From the NCBI GenBank assembly GCA_036852015.1, contig JAANDG010000682.1:1-64000 (forward strand): DNA of 64,000 nucleotides, read 5' to 3'. The notes below the pieces were generated by a model that saw nothing but the letters and a program-made list of their open reading frames with translations, ran no database searches and was not told where the DNA came from. Position numbers and translations under genes: made by a program. Each line of letters opens with the position of its first letter. Positions within the stretch are counted from its first letter, which is position 1. Source of the stretch: Pelodera strongyloides. Taxonomy: Eukaryota > Nematoda > Chromadorea > Rhabditida > Rhabditidae. Of this stretch, positions 1 to 11,133 are shown one piece after another.

Positions 1-2530
1 ATCAGCCCATCGCATAGGAGCCCTTCCTTTGGGGCGTTTGTAATTGTACGACCTCCATTCGATCAGCTCTCTTGTCCAGCGATTGTCAGTGCGACGCATA
101 ATATGTCCTTCCCATCTGTCCGAATAGTTCACTCGATCCACATCGGTGAACTTGTGTGAGTCTTCGGTCGTTTGTGGAGCTCGTTATTCCAACCATTCTT
201 CGCGATGTTGCTTGGTTACTCGCAGTTTTCGTTCGGTTTTCTAGTGAGGGCTCACGTTCACCGTACATGAGTGCCGGGACAACGGTGGAATTGAACAGGA
301 TTGCCCTCAGTTTGGTATCACGGGATGCTCGGAGAACTGGGTCGATGCGGTGGTACGCTGCCCACCAGCGCGCTGTCGGCGTAGGATCTCCGGAGCGAGC
401 TCTTTTTGCATGTTGATTTCCCGTCCAAGGTAGCCGAAGGAATCAGTTTCGGAAGAAAGTTGCCAAAGAATGAGACAGGCTGCGGGTCCGCGTGTTTATT
501 CCGCATCAGGACCGTCTTCTGGATATTTATACGCAATCCATGAGGAGATGTTGAGGAGTCCAATTCTCGCAGTAGGTTGTTGGGTTCTTGCGATGTACGC
601 GCTAAGAGCACCAGATCATCATCGAATCTCATGTTGTTCAGGAATGAGCCACTGATGTTGATTCCTCTGTCATGCCAATTTAGTCATGACTGGAGGGCCG
701 CAGAGAACAGGGCGGGGGATATCGATATAATATCACCTTGTCGAACGCCTTTGGAGACTGGTACCTCGACTGGGTCGTCTAGTAGTTTGATTTTTGTGGA
801 GAGTCCACTGTAAGATTCGGCCAGAATGTTGACGTACGCTGGGTCCATCTGTTGGTCATTCAGCGCTTCCAGGATGCTCGGAATTTCGATTGAGTCAAAC
901 GCTTTCTGAGTTTCAGGACCAAGGGGATTTGGTATTCTCTTCCAGCCTCGATCAGTCGGCATAACGAATGGATGTGGTCATTCGTGCTGAAGCCAGATCG
1001 GAAGCCGGCTTGTTCGACAGGTTGTTCGTCTCCTAATTGACACTTTATTCTTCTCAGGACGCACTTCCTAAATATACGGTAGAGAATAGGGAATACACTG
1101 CTAGGTCGATAGTTGGCGAGGTCTTCGGCAGGGCCTTTCTTGTGAATAAGTGGTACGACTGCTCTTCCACTGTTCGGGTATGCAGCAACGTTGGAGGTAC
1201 AGTGAGAAGCCCGCAAGCGAGGAGTTGACGGTGGACCCCGTAGTCTTGAGAACTTCGTATGGAATTCCATCTTCGCCACACGCTTTTCCACTTGGTGTCG
1301 CTTCAATGGCTGATCGTATCTCGGGCGAGAGGACGTTCAGTGGCGGGTCAGCTACCGGTTGTTGGTTGTGTGTTGCCGTGCTCGTAGTAGAGAATAGGTC
1401 GGTGTAGAAGTAGCGAATTCTTTCGCTTTCCTCCGCCGTGGATTTCGCCAGTGTTCCATCAACCTTCTTGAGAACGACGATTGCAATGTGAGAAAAATCG
1501 TCCAGCTTACGTTTCGCAGTTTTAAATATTTCCGTTGTTGGGCGAGCTTTTCGACGGTTTTTAAGGCAGGCTTTGAGTTTCCGTTCTTAGAGCGGTAGGA
1601 GGTCTGTTATTCTTTCCTGTGGTGTTGGGAGCAGGCATGGGGCTTTAAAGACGATGCAATGTTTGTATCAACATAGTCCGCTCGGTGGGAGACACATTCG
1701 GTACGTACGTTCTCATGCAGCTCCACAAGCGTCATAGTCGTAAATCGTACGGCGTGTACGGAAGCTTTCGGGGTCCAATTCTTCCTATGGGACGTAGCTT
1801 TGTGCGAACCCTGAGTGGGTTGGGTGGTGGTCAGACGGGAAGTCTCGTTATAACACCAACATCTTGGAGGATGTGGGGGTGCGAAGTAAGCACATAGTCG
1901 ATTTCTCTTTTGTGCAACTTGTAGGGAGATACCATCGGTTGTGGAGAGGTTTCTGGCAGAATGCGTTTCCAATAGTAAGTTTCTCAGCGGTGGCGAATTC
2001 GATGAGACGTTCTCCTCCGTCATCTCTATGGTCGTTAGAGTGAGGACCAATGTTAGTTTCCGTGTTTCTTCGTGGACCAACACATCCGTTGAAGTCACCG
2101 CAAACGAGTTTGGAGGTGTTTTTGTCTTCACGTATGGCGGCTCCAAGGTCTTCGTAGAAGGCATCCTTCATTGTCTTGCGTGGGACAGTAGGCGGCAAAC
2201 ACGCTCATAGTGCGACGACTATCTACAACGATTGTGGCCTTTCCATCCGGGTATTGAAGGTTTCGTCGATGCGACGTTTTTTCGTGGTGGGGGCGATAAA
2301 GCGAAGCCCTGCAATCCCTTAGGGGAGGTTGTTTTGGGGTTTTTTTCAGTAACCATCGGTCCATCACGTCTTGTGGGACCACGATCCCATGGTGGCTGCG
2401 CCCGGTACCGGTTGTCTCCGGTCCTTCAGTCGATTCCGCAGTGCTCAGAAGACAGGCGACCGTCTTCAAATCCTGAAGGGGATTATGAGTTCATTACATG
2501 GTGTCTTCTAGCCGTGCGCTTCTTCTCCCA
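1..2530 (-). mobile_element. RTE-clade LINE, copy A, degenerate
   Basis: Non-LTR retrotransposon read right to left, broken by frameshifts and cut by the window edge at its 3' end. Near 1,850-2,200 an endonuclease segment carries LVCGDFNGCVG, the GDFN motif of apurinic-type LINE endonucleases. Reverse-transcriptase blocks follow on the same strand: ANYRPSSVFPILYRIF and QAGFRSGFSTNDHIH (about 1,000-1,230), GVRQGDIISISPALF (about 690-760), FDDDLVLLA (about 600-630, the catalytic F-x-D-D box) and INIQKTVLMRN. The first 40 bases encode the end of the GRxxxRWxD tail typical of RTE elements. It could not be autonomous in this state. A second copy lies at 10,105-13,198. Confidence 0.88.
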
Positions 2531-2559
2531 AAGACCTTATGATGACATTTAAAAAACTT

Positions 2560-3165
2560 TGAAATAAAAATAATGGCGAGAAGGATGATATCCTCTCGTA
2601 TGTTAACCAACTAGGCTGCACATGTGTGTAGTTTCGAGAGCGCCTTTTATAGTAGTGGTCTAATAAGACCACTATGTACTAAGACCGACCAATATCAATA
2701 AGACCTATACCAATATCAAACACGGGATATAACTTACTTTGCCCATTCATAGACTGTGCTATATTCTCCTAAAAATAACTTCCAAATCCTCAAAAACAAA
2801 CATTCGCAGACGTTCTCATAAGGTATTAACTAAAAAAGCGTCTAGAAAGACAACACAGGTGATAGCCATATTGAACAAAACTACAAAGAAATTAAGAAAT
2901 TCTTGTGGACTTTGAACTCTTTCGTCTGACGTATGCCACGGACTTTTTGCATTTTTTCGGGGCGTGAGCGCCGCCGAACGCCGAACGATACACCACACAC
3001 ATTCCATATATGCAGCCTTTTTTCACTTTTGTGAGAGGGGCGCTCGGGAACTGAGATGGCTCAGTGCACGGGAACGTGAACTACTGATAGTCCTACTTCT
3101 GAGGTAACGTAACGTACATCAACCAAACAAACAAAGCTCCCAACTTTACTCTTTTATATACGATT
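2560..3165 (-). repeat. Helitron-like repeat block (5'-end family, minus orientation)
   Basis: Dispersed repeat. The part near 3,010-3,160, read on the minus strand, has the pattern 'ATATAAAAGAGTAAA..TTGGGAGC' followed by a segment with the conserved words TTCACGTTCCCGTGCACTG and GAGCGCCCCTCTCAC. The same sequence occurs at 8,349-8,570, 14,170-14,363, 14,800-15,010 and 34,474-34,690, the last with a clean TC 5' terminus. The 2,625-2,680 part (GTGTAGTTTCGAGAGCGCC..) recurs at 13,905 and 14,540. No protein is recognisable in it. Confidence 0.6.
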
Positions 3166-3172
3166 ATTAACA

Positions 3173-3700
3173 TTGGTGTACAATCTTTACACAACTTTCT
3201 TTCCAAAAACATACGATGCCATATATTCTAAAGCGTCCAAAGGTAATTATATACTTAAGGCCTTCTCCTCAAGAGATATAAAACTACTATTTAAACTCTT
3301 CACTACATTTGTTAGACATATCTTAGAATATTGCTCAGAAATATGGAATCCCAAAAACGCATCCTCGATTAATTTGCTAGAAAATGTTCAGAGAAGTTAC
3401 ACACGTAAAATATTTAATCGTGCATTCAGGTTTGGTCTTAGTTATTCAGAACGGCTCTCCCACTTGCAGACACATACTCTGCTTCGTCGCCGAACAATCA
3501 ATGATATGGTTGTAACCTTTAAAATTATTAAAGGTCTTTATCATACGAAAATGGAAGATCATTTTCAACTATCGCCCAATTGCCGCCTAACGCGGGGGCA
3601 TCGCCTTCGTATAAGAACGCCTTTAGTCCGCACTCGCAAGTATGAATATCTACCCAGTCGGGTTGTCAATCTTTGGAATAACTACCTCAGACATTATTGA
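3173..3700 (+). pseudogene. C-terminal fragment of a Jockey/CR1-type LINE reverse transcriptase
   Basis: An open frame of 175 residues resembles the region after the reverse-transcriptase palm in Jockey/CR1 LINEs. Seen motifs are HILEYCSEIWNP, ENVQRSYTRKIFNR, a stretch with YSERLSHLQ and LLRRRTINDMVVTFKIIKGL, and near the end a VNLWNNY motif. The catalytic core, endonuclease and ORF1 are absent, so this is a 5'-truncated remnant. It starts immediately after the Helitron-like block, which suggests either insertion or truncation there. It has the opposite orientation to, and is a different clade from, the RTE elements in this window. Confidence 0.75.
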
Positions 3701-4013
3701 CTGCAAATGCCCAAATCTTTTCGCTCACGCCTTTATGCACTAGGTGAACCGTTTTTCAAACAACTTAAATTCATCGTTCAGAATCGAATCTCCCCATGGT
3801 GCTGACGTACAGCCTGAGCCACTCGCAGAGCTCCTCTGTTCTGAACTTGGAAATATGGGATGATGTGTGCTATGCTGCACCTACATCTATCTGGCCGATT
3901 ATTATTCAACGACACACCCCCTTTGTAATTAACTAGTCAACATCATCATTATATTACTCATTATGGGTATTAGAGATTTATTATATTACGCTCTGCGTGA
4001 TATTTTGTGGTCT

Positions 4014-4047
<34 letters not shown>

Positions 4048-4490
4048 TGTTATTATTTTTTTCTTCGCACATGTTACTCGCTCTCTAGGTAATACTGTGA
4101 AACATTACAATTTGTGTCCGCATCTTTTCTCAGGCTATAACAACCCAAGTGGTTTCCCCAAAACGCCATTTGCGGCACGATGTGTCCCATCGTAGCTTAT
4201 CTCCGTGTACCTGAGCTAGAGGGTATCCACATGACTAGCACCCGTTTGTTTAACTTATCTGGCCCTAAATTTTTTTCATCGCAATATTTTTGTTCATGTA
4301 CGTGGGACACATTCACCTATACGGGTAGCTAATTCTGATAATACTAGTACACTACTCGCATAAACATTAGGCCGTTATCACCCTGTTTACTTTATTTACC
4401 TTACGGTATTTTAATTGCTTTAGTGGCTTTAGTATTTCTCTTTTTTGATTTTCCATTTTCAGTATTATACCTTTAAATGATGAATCATGC
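3701..4490. other. Non-coding, probable 3' end of the LINE fragment plus AT-rich DNA
   Basis: No gene is seen. A run of more than 25 T lies near 4,015-4,045. The sequence up to about 3,850 may be 3' UTR of the LINE fragment at 3,173-3,700. Confidence 0.4.
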
Positions 4491-4496
4491 AACTGG

Positions 4497-4860
4497 ACTA
4501 ATTATTATGAGTGAAACGGTTGCAGCTTAAAAAGATAACAGACACATCATAATTTGTGTCTAGATCACACTTTCTAATTAGCATGGCTGTGAGATGGAAA
4601 TATATGTGCGGAAAAGATAAAGGATAAAGATAAGGGAGGAAAGGCACTCAAGGCCGAAGTCCTCGTCCAAGAAGCTATGGCAGCTGAGCTCGTCCAGATT
4701 CAGAGGGACGCAGGTTGGTGTACTCTTGCTTTGGACCTCACAAAGGTTCCGTGCCTGTGTTTATGCTGTATTTGTTACGGTAGGTGTATATGTAAGGGTA
4801 AATACCAGGACTTACGCTTATTATTTCCAATTCTTATTGCACCAGTCCTATTTCCTGAAC
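4497..4860 (+). pseudogene. Inverted fragment of kinase 5' end (promoter, exon 1, intron 1)
   Basis: This is the reverse-orientation copy of the upstream region and first exon of the kinase at 5,917-8,147. The start codon at 4,677 opens MAAELVQIQ, as in the real gene, followed by a short divergence and then intron-1 sequence up to the acceptor near 4,841, where similarity stops. Exon 2 is missing, so nothing functional can be made. Together with the gene's own 5' end near 7,975-8,345 it forms an inverted repeat of about 360 bp around the gene. The same arrangement exists in unit B (15,021-15,400). Confidence 0.8.
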
Positions 4861-5916
4861 GTAAGGCCCATCATCCAGCATCAACAATCAATCAAACATT
4901 CCAACAAACAACTAACAGTAAACCCCCAACTTGATAGTTATTATAAGAGACGCAAACCAGTGGTCTGCGCTGACCGTCTCATCCCTTTTCGGTAACACTT
5001 TGCATTTCACTACATAAGTCGTCAAGAGACTAAGAGTAAGAATAAGAACTATATAGAGTAATTAGGAATGGTAAACTTCAGACTAACAAATGATGAATTA
5101 AGAACGCCCCCAGAATACTTCAGGCTTCCCAACGTGACAGAACTCTCTGATCTTTTGGAACCAAACAATCGCGGCCATATTCATTTGCATAAAACGGTGT
5201 CTTCAGATCATAAAACGCGTGGCAAGAATTCTCTTACATCAGGTGGCAACCAAAGAACTCGCGGCAAGATTCATTCGGGTATAAGTTCTATCAAAAACAG
5301 CGTGGCGAGAATTCTCTGACCACTCTTTGATCTTCGACAGATCTTGCGCACTCTTTGATCTTCAAGACTCTCTTCAGACTTCAGAAGTCTCTCAGCTTTT
5401 TCAATCGCATTTCGCACTTAGCAATTGACGTCTATGAGAGCTTTTTTTTGTTTGAGAGATTTTTTCTTTTATTATGAGATGCGATATTATAGAGTTATGA
5501 GATAGATTTATGAATCTGAAGAAATCTCTGGTGCAGGTGATCAAGATCAGAGTGGCAGTGACAATCATTAGCACTGAATCAGGTACTGAACATCATTTTT
5601 TTGGTACGTCCTTGAATACCCATTGAATCAAAGTGCAGCCGAAAAACGGGGAAGAACCATTTATTTCCTATTGGTCGATCATTACATCAAACGCACATTG
5701 GTTAAAACAAACAATTCTAGTGCTTGTGCTATAGCGACATTTTCTGAAAAATCAATTCGCCTGGGGGAGTATAAAAGGTGGTTGATGTCGGAATTGTCCA
5801 TAGAAAAAAGCCACTGAACCGATTAGAAAATGACGACATGAACCATTTGGGGGAAACCGATACAGTAAGGAGGATTCAATGTGCGGGCGGTGTGAGGAAT
5901 AGAGCTGTGAGAGTGA
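4861..5916. other. Non-coding segment shared by both duplicated units
   Basis: No gene is seen. The part from about 5,600 to 5,916 matches 15,900-16,186, and the part around 5,050-5,320 partly matches 15,560-15,760. Because it lies just beyond the kinase stop codon, the 5,600-5,916 stretch is probably kinase 3' UTR and flank. Confidence 0.5.
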
Positions 5917-6289
5917 TTTAGATGTATGGGTTTCCTCCTCCGGCGGGTTTCTCCCAATCGTACGGGAACTCCTGGGCACCATTGACGTGATGGCACGGCG
6001 AATGATCTGTAGCAGAGCTGGTAGTCGGGCGCGTCATAGTACTTGAGGTTGTCGATGTGGTCATCACCTAGAAAACAGGTGAACGTGAACAAAGTGAACA
6101 GTGCTAGTCAAGGAAGTTAGGAACCGGTTCTTTGATTATATATAGGGAAATACTTTGATTTGAATCAACAAATTGAAATTGAGTCAATTAATTACAAGTC
6201 CAAAAAAAACAGGACTGTCCAATTTTTGGTGGTAGTCTAGCTGATAGGTAGATATCTCTAGAACTCTCTGAACTGTATGGTTCCTCTTT

Positions 6290-6425
6290 CTACTAGCCAA
6301 CACACCTCTTTACTCTTTTGTTCCTCCTTCTACCCTCTCCCCCCTTTCTTTTCTCTCCCCTCTTCTTCTTTCTCCCCGCCTTTTTTCCTTCCCTTCTTCC
6401 CCTTCCTTTTCCGTTCTTCCCTCGA
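6290..6425. repeat. Polypyrimidine tract replacing kinase exon 6
   Basis: About 135 bp of C and T runs with few purines. The flank just to the right (from 6,421, TCGACCTGAA..) aligns with the 5' edge of exon 6 in the intact copy (around 16,606). The tract therefore sits where the exon should be. Confidence 0.75.
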
Positions 6426-6525
6426 CCTGAAAGAGGAAATATTATTAACAAGCTGCTCAGCTAAGGTGTGCGTCGCTTCGCATGCGTTCCAGTTGCTTTA
6501 TAATATTAAATCTAGGAATCATTAA

Positions 6526-6987
6526 AGGGATAGTTCATCTCGAATCACCCCTCTTTTTATTGTTTTTATTGATATATCACAAATATCATTGACAATGAAA
6601 ATTAAATCAATCACAAACAATACGACTCTCAGAAGAAGCTTCCTTTATGGAAGCTAGTTGATCGGAAGCCAAATCTAAACTCAAAAACTAATCCGTACAC
6701 AATGAGCGGGCTAATGGCAATTAGCCAGTTACAAACTACACTCAGCAGGTCATTATTTCCCGTGTAGTATCATTTAATTCGCTCTTGGCTATTTGCCATT
6801 AGCCCGCACTTGCCAGTGTACGTATTATTTTTTTGAGTTTAGATTTTGGCTTCCGATCAACTATCTTCCATAAAGGAAGCTTCTTCTTCGAGGCGTATTG
6901 TTCTGTGATTGATTTTTTTCATTGTGATGATGTTTGTGCTATTCAATAAACCAATAAAAAGAGGTGATTTGAGATGAACCTATCCCT
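6526..6987. mobile_element. MITE with TTAA target-site duplication
   Basis: A 462-bp non-coding element with long imperfect inverted repeats starting AGGGATAGTTCATCTC and ending with its complement. It is flanked by TTAA on both sides (6,522-6,525 and 6,988-6,991). The homologous intron in unit B (16,710-16,725) has a single TTAA with no element, so insertion and target duplication are directly visible. TTAA target choice is characteristic of piggyBac-type transposases. No transposase is encoded here. Confidence 0.93.
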
Positions 6988-8348
6988 TTAACTAACTGAC
7001 AAATTATTTAATTAACTAATCGAGATAAAACAATTTCTGGAATGTTAACCTGCATGTAGATCCAAGTCTCGACATCATCTTTTCTGCACAATTCTCTCTG
7101 AAGATGGCAAGAAATGGGTGCATATCGGACAGTTCCACGGAAACCAGCAGCAGCACGCGGTTTACGGATCACACCCTGAAAAAATAAGGAAAATAATTAT
7201 TTATAACATGATATGTGATTACGAAACAAAACTGCAAGTTCGAAAGGAAATGAAATATAAAAAAATCGGAAAAAATCCCACCTGTTCATTGGTGAACTTT
7301 CGGCACATACCGAAATCGAGCACATAGATCTTTCGAAGTTCGTTCAGCTCAGTTCTTCCTACGGTGTAGTTACCGGGCTTCACGTCCCTATTAGTTAATT
7401 CATATAAAATAAGTCAAACAATTTAAAAGGGCAGCAACCAGTACCGCATTAAAGCTAGTACACAAAATTGTAACTACCTGTGAAGGTATCCGATACCGTG
7501 CAGATCTTCAAGCGCCTCCAGGGCTTGAAGTCCAACACTGAGGGCCGTACCCAGGGACATATGGCCTCCGGGGCCTTCCTTTCTAAGATCCTGGAGCGAC
7601 TTTCCGACGAGAGTCATCACGACGTAGTTGAAGGATCCATAGCGTCCCTTATCTTCAATCTTACAGAAATGACGACCACCTTTCTTTCCCAGTTCAGTCA
7701 ACACAAACACTTCCATTTTCAACACCTGAAATGAATATGTACTTTGAAGAACTGTTATTTCATATCCTGCTGAAGGAGGGGGAAGTGGGGGAGAGGGAGT
7801 GAGAGTGTGAGAGAAAGAGAGGAAAGGGGCAGGGACAAAGGCAAACATATACCTGAATCTGTTCACTGATTCCCTCCACCTTCAAAGCGTATTGTCCAGT
7901 CGGATCGGACACTTTGTACACGGCTCCGAAACCTCCTTCTCCCAACTTTTTGTCCACACGCCATCTCTCCACCTGCAATAAGAATTGGAAATAATAAGCG
8001 TAAGTCCTGGTATTTACCCTTACATATACACCTACAGTAACAAATCCTTGGTACAGCATAGACACAGACACGGAACCTTTGTGAGGTCCAAAGCACGAGC
8101 ACACCAACCTGCGTTCCCGGCTGAATCTGGACGAGCTCAGCTGCCATAGCTTCTTGGACGAGGACTTCGGCCTTGAGTGCCTTTCCTCCCTTATCTTCTA
8201 TCCTTTATTCTTTTCCCGCACATACTAATTTCCATCTCACAGCCATGCTAATTAGAAAGTGTAAATGATCTAGACACCTTTTTCAAATTATGATGTGTCT
8301 GTTATCTTTTTGAAGCTGAAAATCCGTTTCAAACATGATATAATAATC

Positions 8349-8570
8349 GTATTATAGAAAAGAGTAAAAATTGGGAGCTTGTTTGCTTGATTGTTTGTCT
8401 GTACGTTTGGGTGATGTGCGTTACGCCAGCAAGTAGGATTTGGTTCAGTAGTTCACGTTCCCGTACACTGAGCCATCTCACTTCTCGAGCACCTCTCTCA
8501 CAAACGCTGAAAAAAGGCTGCATATACGGAATGTTGTGGTGTATCGTTCGGGCGCTTGAGCGGAAGGGAG
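8349..8570 (+). mobile_element. Helitron-like 5' end fragment
   Basis: Begins with a decayed form of the TATTATATAAAAG.. terminus and continues with the GTTCACGTTCCCGT and CTCACAAA words shared with 34,474-34,690. It abuts the kinase promoter region. No 3' terminus (hairpin plus CTRR) is seen nearby, so it is a truncated copy. Confidence 0.55.
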
Positions 8571-8577
8571 GGTATTG

Positions 8578-9124
8578 CTAATTGCGGTTCATCACATGTG
8601 TTTTCGATAAGAGAACTTGTTCGTTGATCTCTGGCGCACACGGAGTCAAAGGTTGTTCTCGAGCAGCCTTTGGACGAAGATATCCCTCATGTCTCTGCTT
8701 TGGAGTTTCATCTCTACGAACGTTGATGTGTGGGAGTCCAGGGGTCTTTCTTGAGTCGCTCGGCGAGTGAGGAAAACGAACACCAGCTTTCATACAACAT
8801 ACAATATGGCGGGGACGGTTGCAGGTTGCAGGGTTTCCCCTTGCGACCGATAACATGTAAAGAATAGGGTGAGTAAGAGCACAGAGCCAAGACTTTGGTT
8901 GTAATATTGAATTCATTTACCCGATCTGTTTCCTCCGCGGTGAGCAGCACAAAATGGTCCTTAGGCCTTAGCTCGCTCCGACGAAATCCTTCAGATATTT
9001 CTTCGCGAATAAAAGACTTTAGGTCGGTGAATACTTCAGTGAGAGTAAATTGATTACTGTGGCGTATTGGGAAGTCTGGGCGAGAGGTAGGTGTGGGGAT
9101 TTGGGAGTTGTCAGAGTAGATCAT
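8578..9124 (-). pseudogene. Unrecognised degenerate coding remnant
   Basis: Two overlapping open frames on the minus strand (9,124 to 8,714 and 8,916 to 8,578) appear to be one reading frame broken by a frameshift near 8,750-8,900. The first contains FTDLKSFIREEISEGFRRSE, which reads like a charged, helical protein segment. I do not recognise the family. Position beside repeats suggests a transposon-derived fragment, but this is inference. Confidence 0.3.
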
Positions 9125-9169
9125 TTAGGCGGGTTGATGCGACCTCTCTCTGTTGGGATAGAGGGGTGG

Positions 9170-9630
9170 ATTGGTTAGAGGGGTCGAAAGGCGTAGTTTC
9201 TCGGAAAATGCTCGGGATTCATTAACGGTAGAGGGGTCGAATGGTTAGACGGGTCGAATGGTTAAAGGGGTCGAATGGTTAGAGGGGTCGAATGGTTTGA
9301 GGGGTCGAATGGTTAGAGGGGCGAATGGTTAAGGGGTCGAATGATTAAGAGGGGGTCAAGGTTAGAGGGGTTAGAGGGGTCGAATTGTTAGAAATGGTTA
9401 GAGGGGTCGAATGTTAGAGGGGTCGAATGTCTAGAGGGGTCGAATGGTTAAGGGGTCGAATGTTAGAGGGGTCGAATGGTTAGAGGTCGAGTGGTTAGGT
9501 TAGAGGGGTCGAATGGTTAGAGGGGTCGAGTGGTTAGAGGGGTTGAATAGTTAGAGGGGTCGAATGGTAGAGGGGTCGAATGGTTAGATGGGGTCGAATG
9601 GTTAGAGGGGTCGAATGGTTTGAGGAGTTG
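9170..9630. repeat. 17-bp minisatellite
   Basis: About 25 imperfect tandem copies of a 17-base unit close to GGTTAGAGGGGTCGAAT, with some units shortened by one to several bases. No open frame runs through it. Confidence 0.95.
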
Positions 9631-9799
9631 AATGTTCAAAAATTTTTGATCATAGAAGGTCGCTGGTTATTATCAATATCATTAGAGCATAAGTAATCTT
9701 TCTAGACGTTATTAAACAAAACGTTTTCTAAAGAAAGATCATAGCGCGCAATTGTTGCCTTTTCCACCGTCCTAGTGTGGAAAGGGCAACAATCGACAA

Positions 9800-9890
9800 T
9801 CCCAGTGTGCCAATTGGTCAATTGGTATGGGGGCGCGATTCTCATCAAAAAGGTCGCTGGTTCGAATCCGGTAGGCTAGCTAGAAAGATA
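9800..9890 (+). mobile_element. tRNA-derived SINE-like element
   Basis: Contains TTGGTCAATTGGTA (A-box-like) and, about 40 bases on, GGTTCGAATCC (B box), followed by GGCTAGCTAGAAAG and a tail. The same arrangement with the same non-tRNA tail occurs at 18,213-18,350, which indicates a dispersed tRNA-related SINE rather than a tRNA gene. The anticodon arm does not fold well. Confidence 0.6.
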
Positions 9891-11133
9891 GGAGTTGGCT
9901 TTGATTTAGCCTAGTAAAAATAGTGGTCAAGACGATTAAAGCTTATAAATAAGCCTGGGACTGAATATATTAAAAATAAATAAAAATTTAGCGTATTGCG
10001 CATGAAATAATCCAGATCACAAGTTACGCGGTAGGCATTACCTTGATTACCTTAACGACTGGTCCTTCAGCGACAAGGTGTATTCGACAGCTGCGAGTCC
10101 TAGTTTAAGTTCCATTGTACACGAGTCCTGGCGAGGAGGCTTTCCAGGGGATTTGTGGGTTACCGGTCTTCAGAGCACAACGGAATCGAATTGAATCAGC
10201 CCATCGCATAGGAGCCCTTCCTTTGGGGCGTTTGTAATTGTACGACCTCCATTCGATCAGCTCTCTTGTCCAGCGATTGTTAGTGCGACGCATAATGTGG
10301 CCTTCCCGTCTTCGAATCGGCAGCGTCGTAAACTTGCGTGAGCCTTCGAAGATCGTCATTGTGGAGGTTATGTTCTCGTTGTCGGCGGAGCGTTATTCCA
10401 ACCATTCTTCCCTCGATGTTTGCTTGAGTTACTCGCAGTTTTCGTTCGGTTTTCTTAGTGAGGGCTCACGTTTCACCGGCGTACATGAGTGCCGGGACAA
10501 CGGTGGAATTGAACAGGATTGCCCTCAGTTTGGTATCACGGGATGCTCGGAGAACTGGGTCGATGCGGTGGTACGCTGCCCACCAGCGCGCTGTCGGAGT
10601 AGGATCTCCGGAGCGAGCTCTTTTTGCATGTTGATTTCCCGTCCAAGGTAGCCGAAGGAATCAGTTTCGGAAAGAAAGTTGCCAAAGAATGAGACAGGCT
10701 GCGGGTCCGCGTGTTTATTCCGCATCATGGCCGTCTTCTGGATGTTTACACGCAATCTATGCCTAAAAGTTGAGGAGTCCAATTCTCGCAGTAGGTTGTT
10801 GGGTTCTTGCGATGTACGCGCTAAGAGCACCAGATCATCATCGAATCTCATGTTGTTCAGGAATGAGCCACTGATGTTGATTCCTCTGTCATGCCAATTT
10901 AGTCATGACTGGAGGGCCGCAGAGAACAGGGCGGGGGATATCGATATAATATCACCTTGTCGAACGCCTTTGGAGACTGGTACCTCGACGAGCCCTTCTA
11001 GCAGTTCGCTTTTCGTGGAGAGCTCACTATAACACTCGGCCAGAATGTTGACGTACGCTGGGTCCATCTGTTGGTCATTCAGCGCTTCCAGGATGCTCGG
11101 AATTTCGATTGAGTCAAACGCTTTCTGGAGTAC

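Larger units (their letters stand above)
5917..8147 (-). pseudogene. TTBK/CK1-like kinase, unit A, broken copy
   Basis: Paralogue of the intact kinase at 16,187-17,899. Exons 1-5 are preserved on the minus strand with normal splice sites: 8,109-8,147, 7,853-7,972, 7,478-7,725, 7,282-7,387 and 7,050-7,175. They encode the glycine loop LGEGGFGAVYKV, the lysine in YALKVE, the HRD and DFG motifs and RGTVRYAP. Exon 6 is gone: only its first few bases remain near 6,420, joined to a TC-rich tract (6,290-6,425). The last exon (about 5,917-6,067) has lost single bases, one near its start (one C of the CCC in the ATGACCC context) and one later, so its frame collapses. Intron 5 carries a MITE (6,526-6,987). 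A complete kinase cannot be made. Confidence 0.88.

Noticed and set aside
9170..9630. CRISPR array
   Set aside because: Units are contiguous 17-bp repeats without spacers, in a eukaryotic genome.
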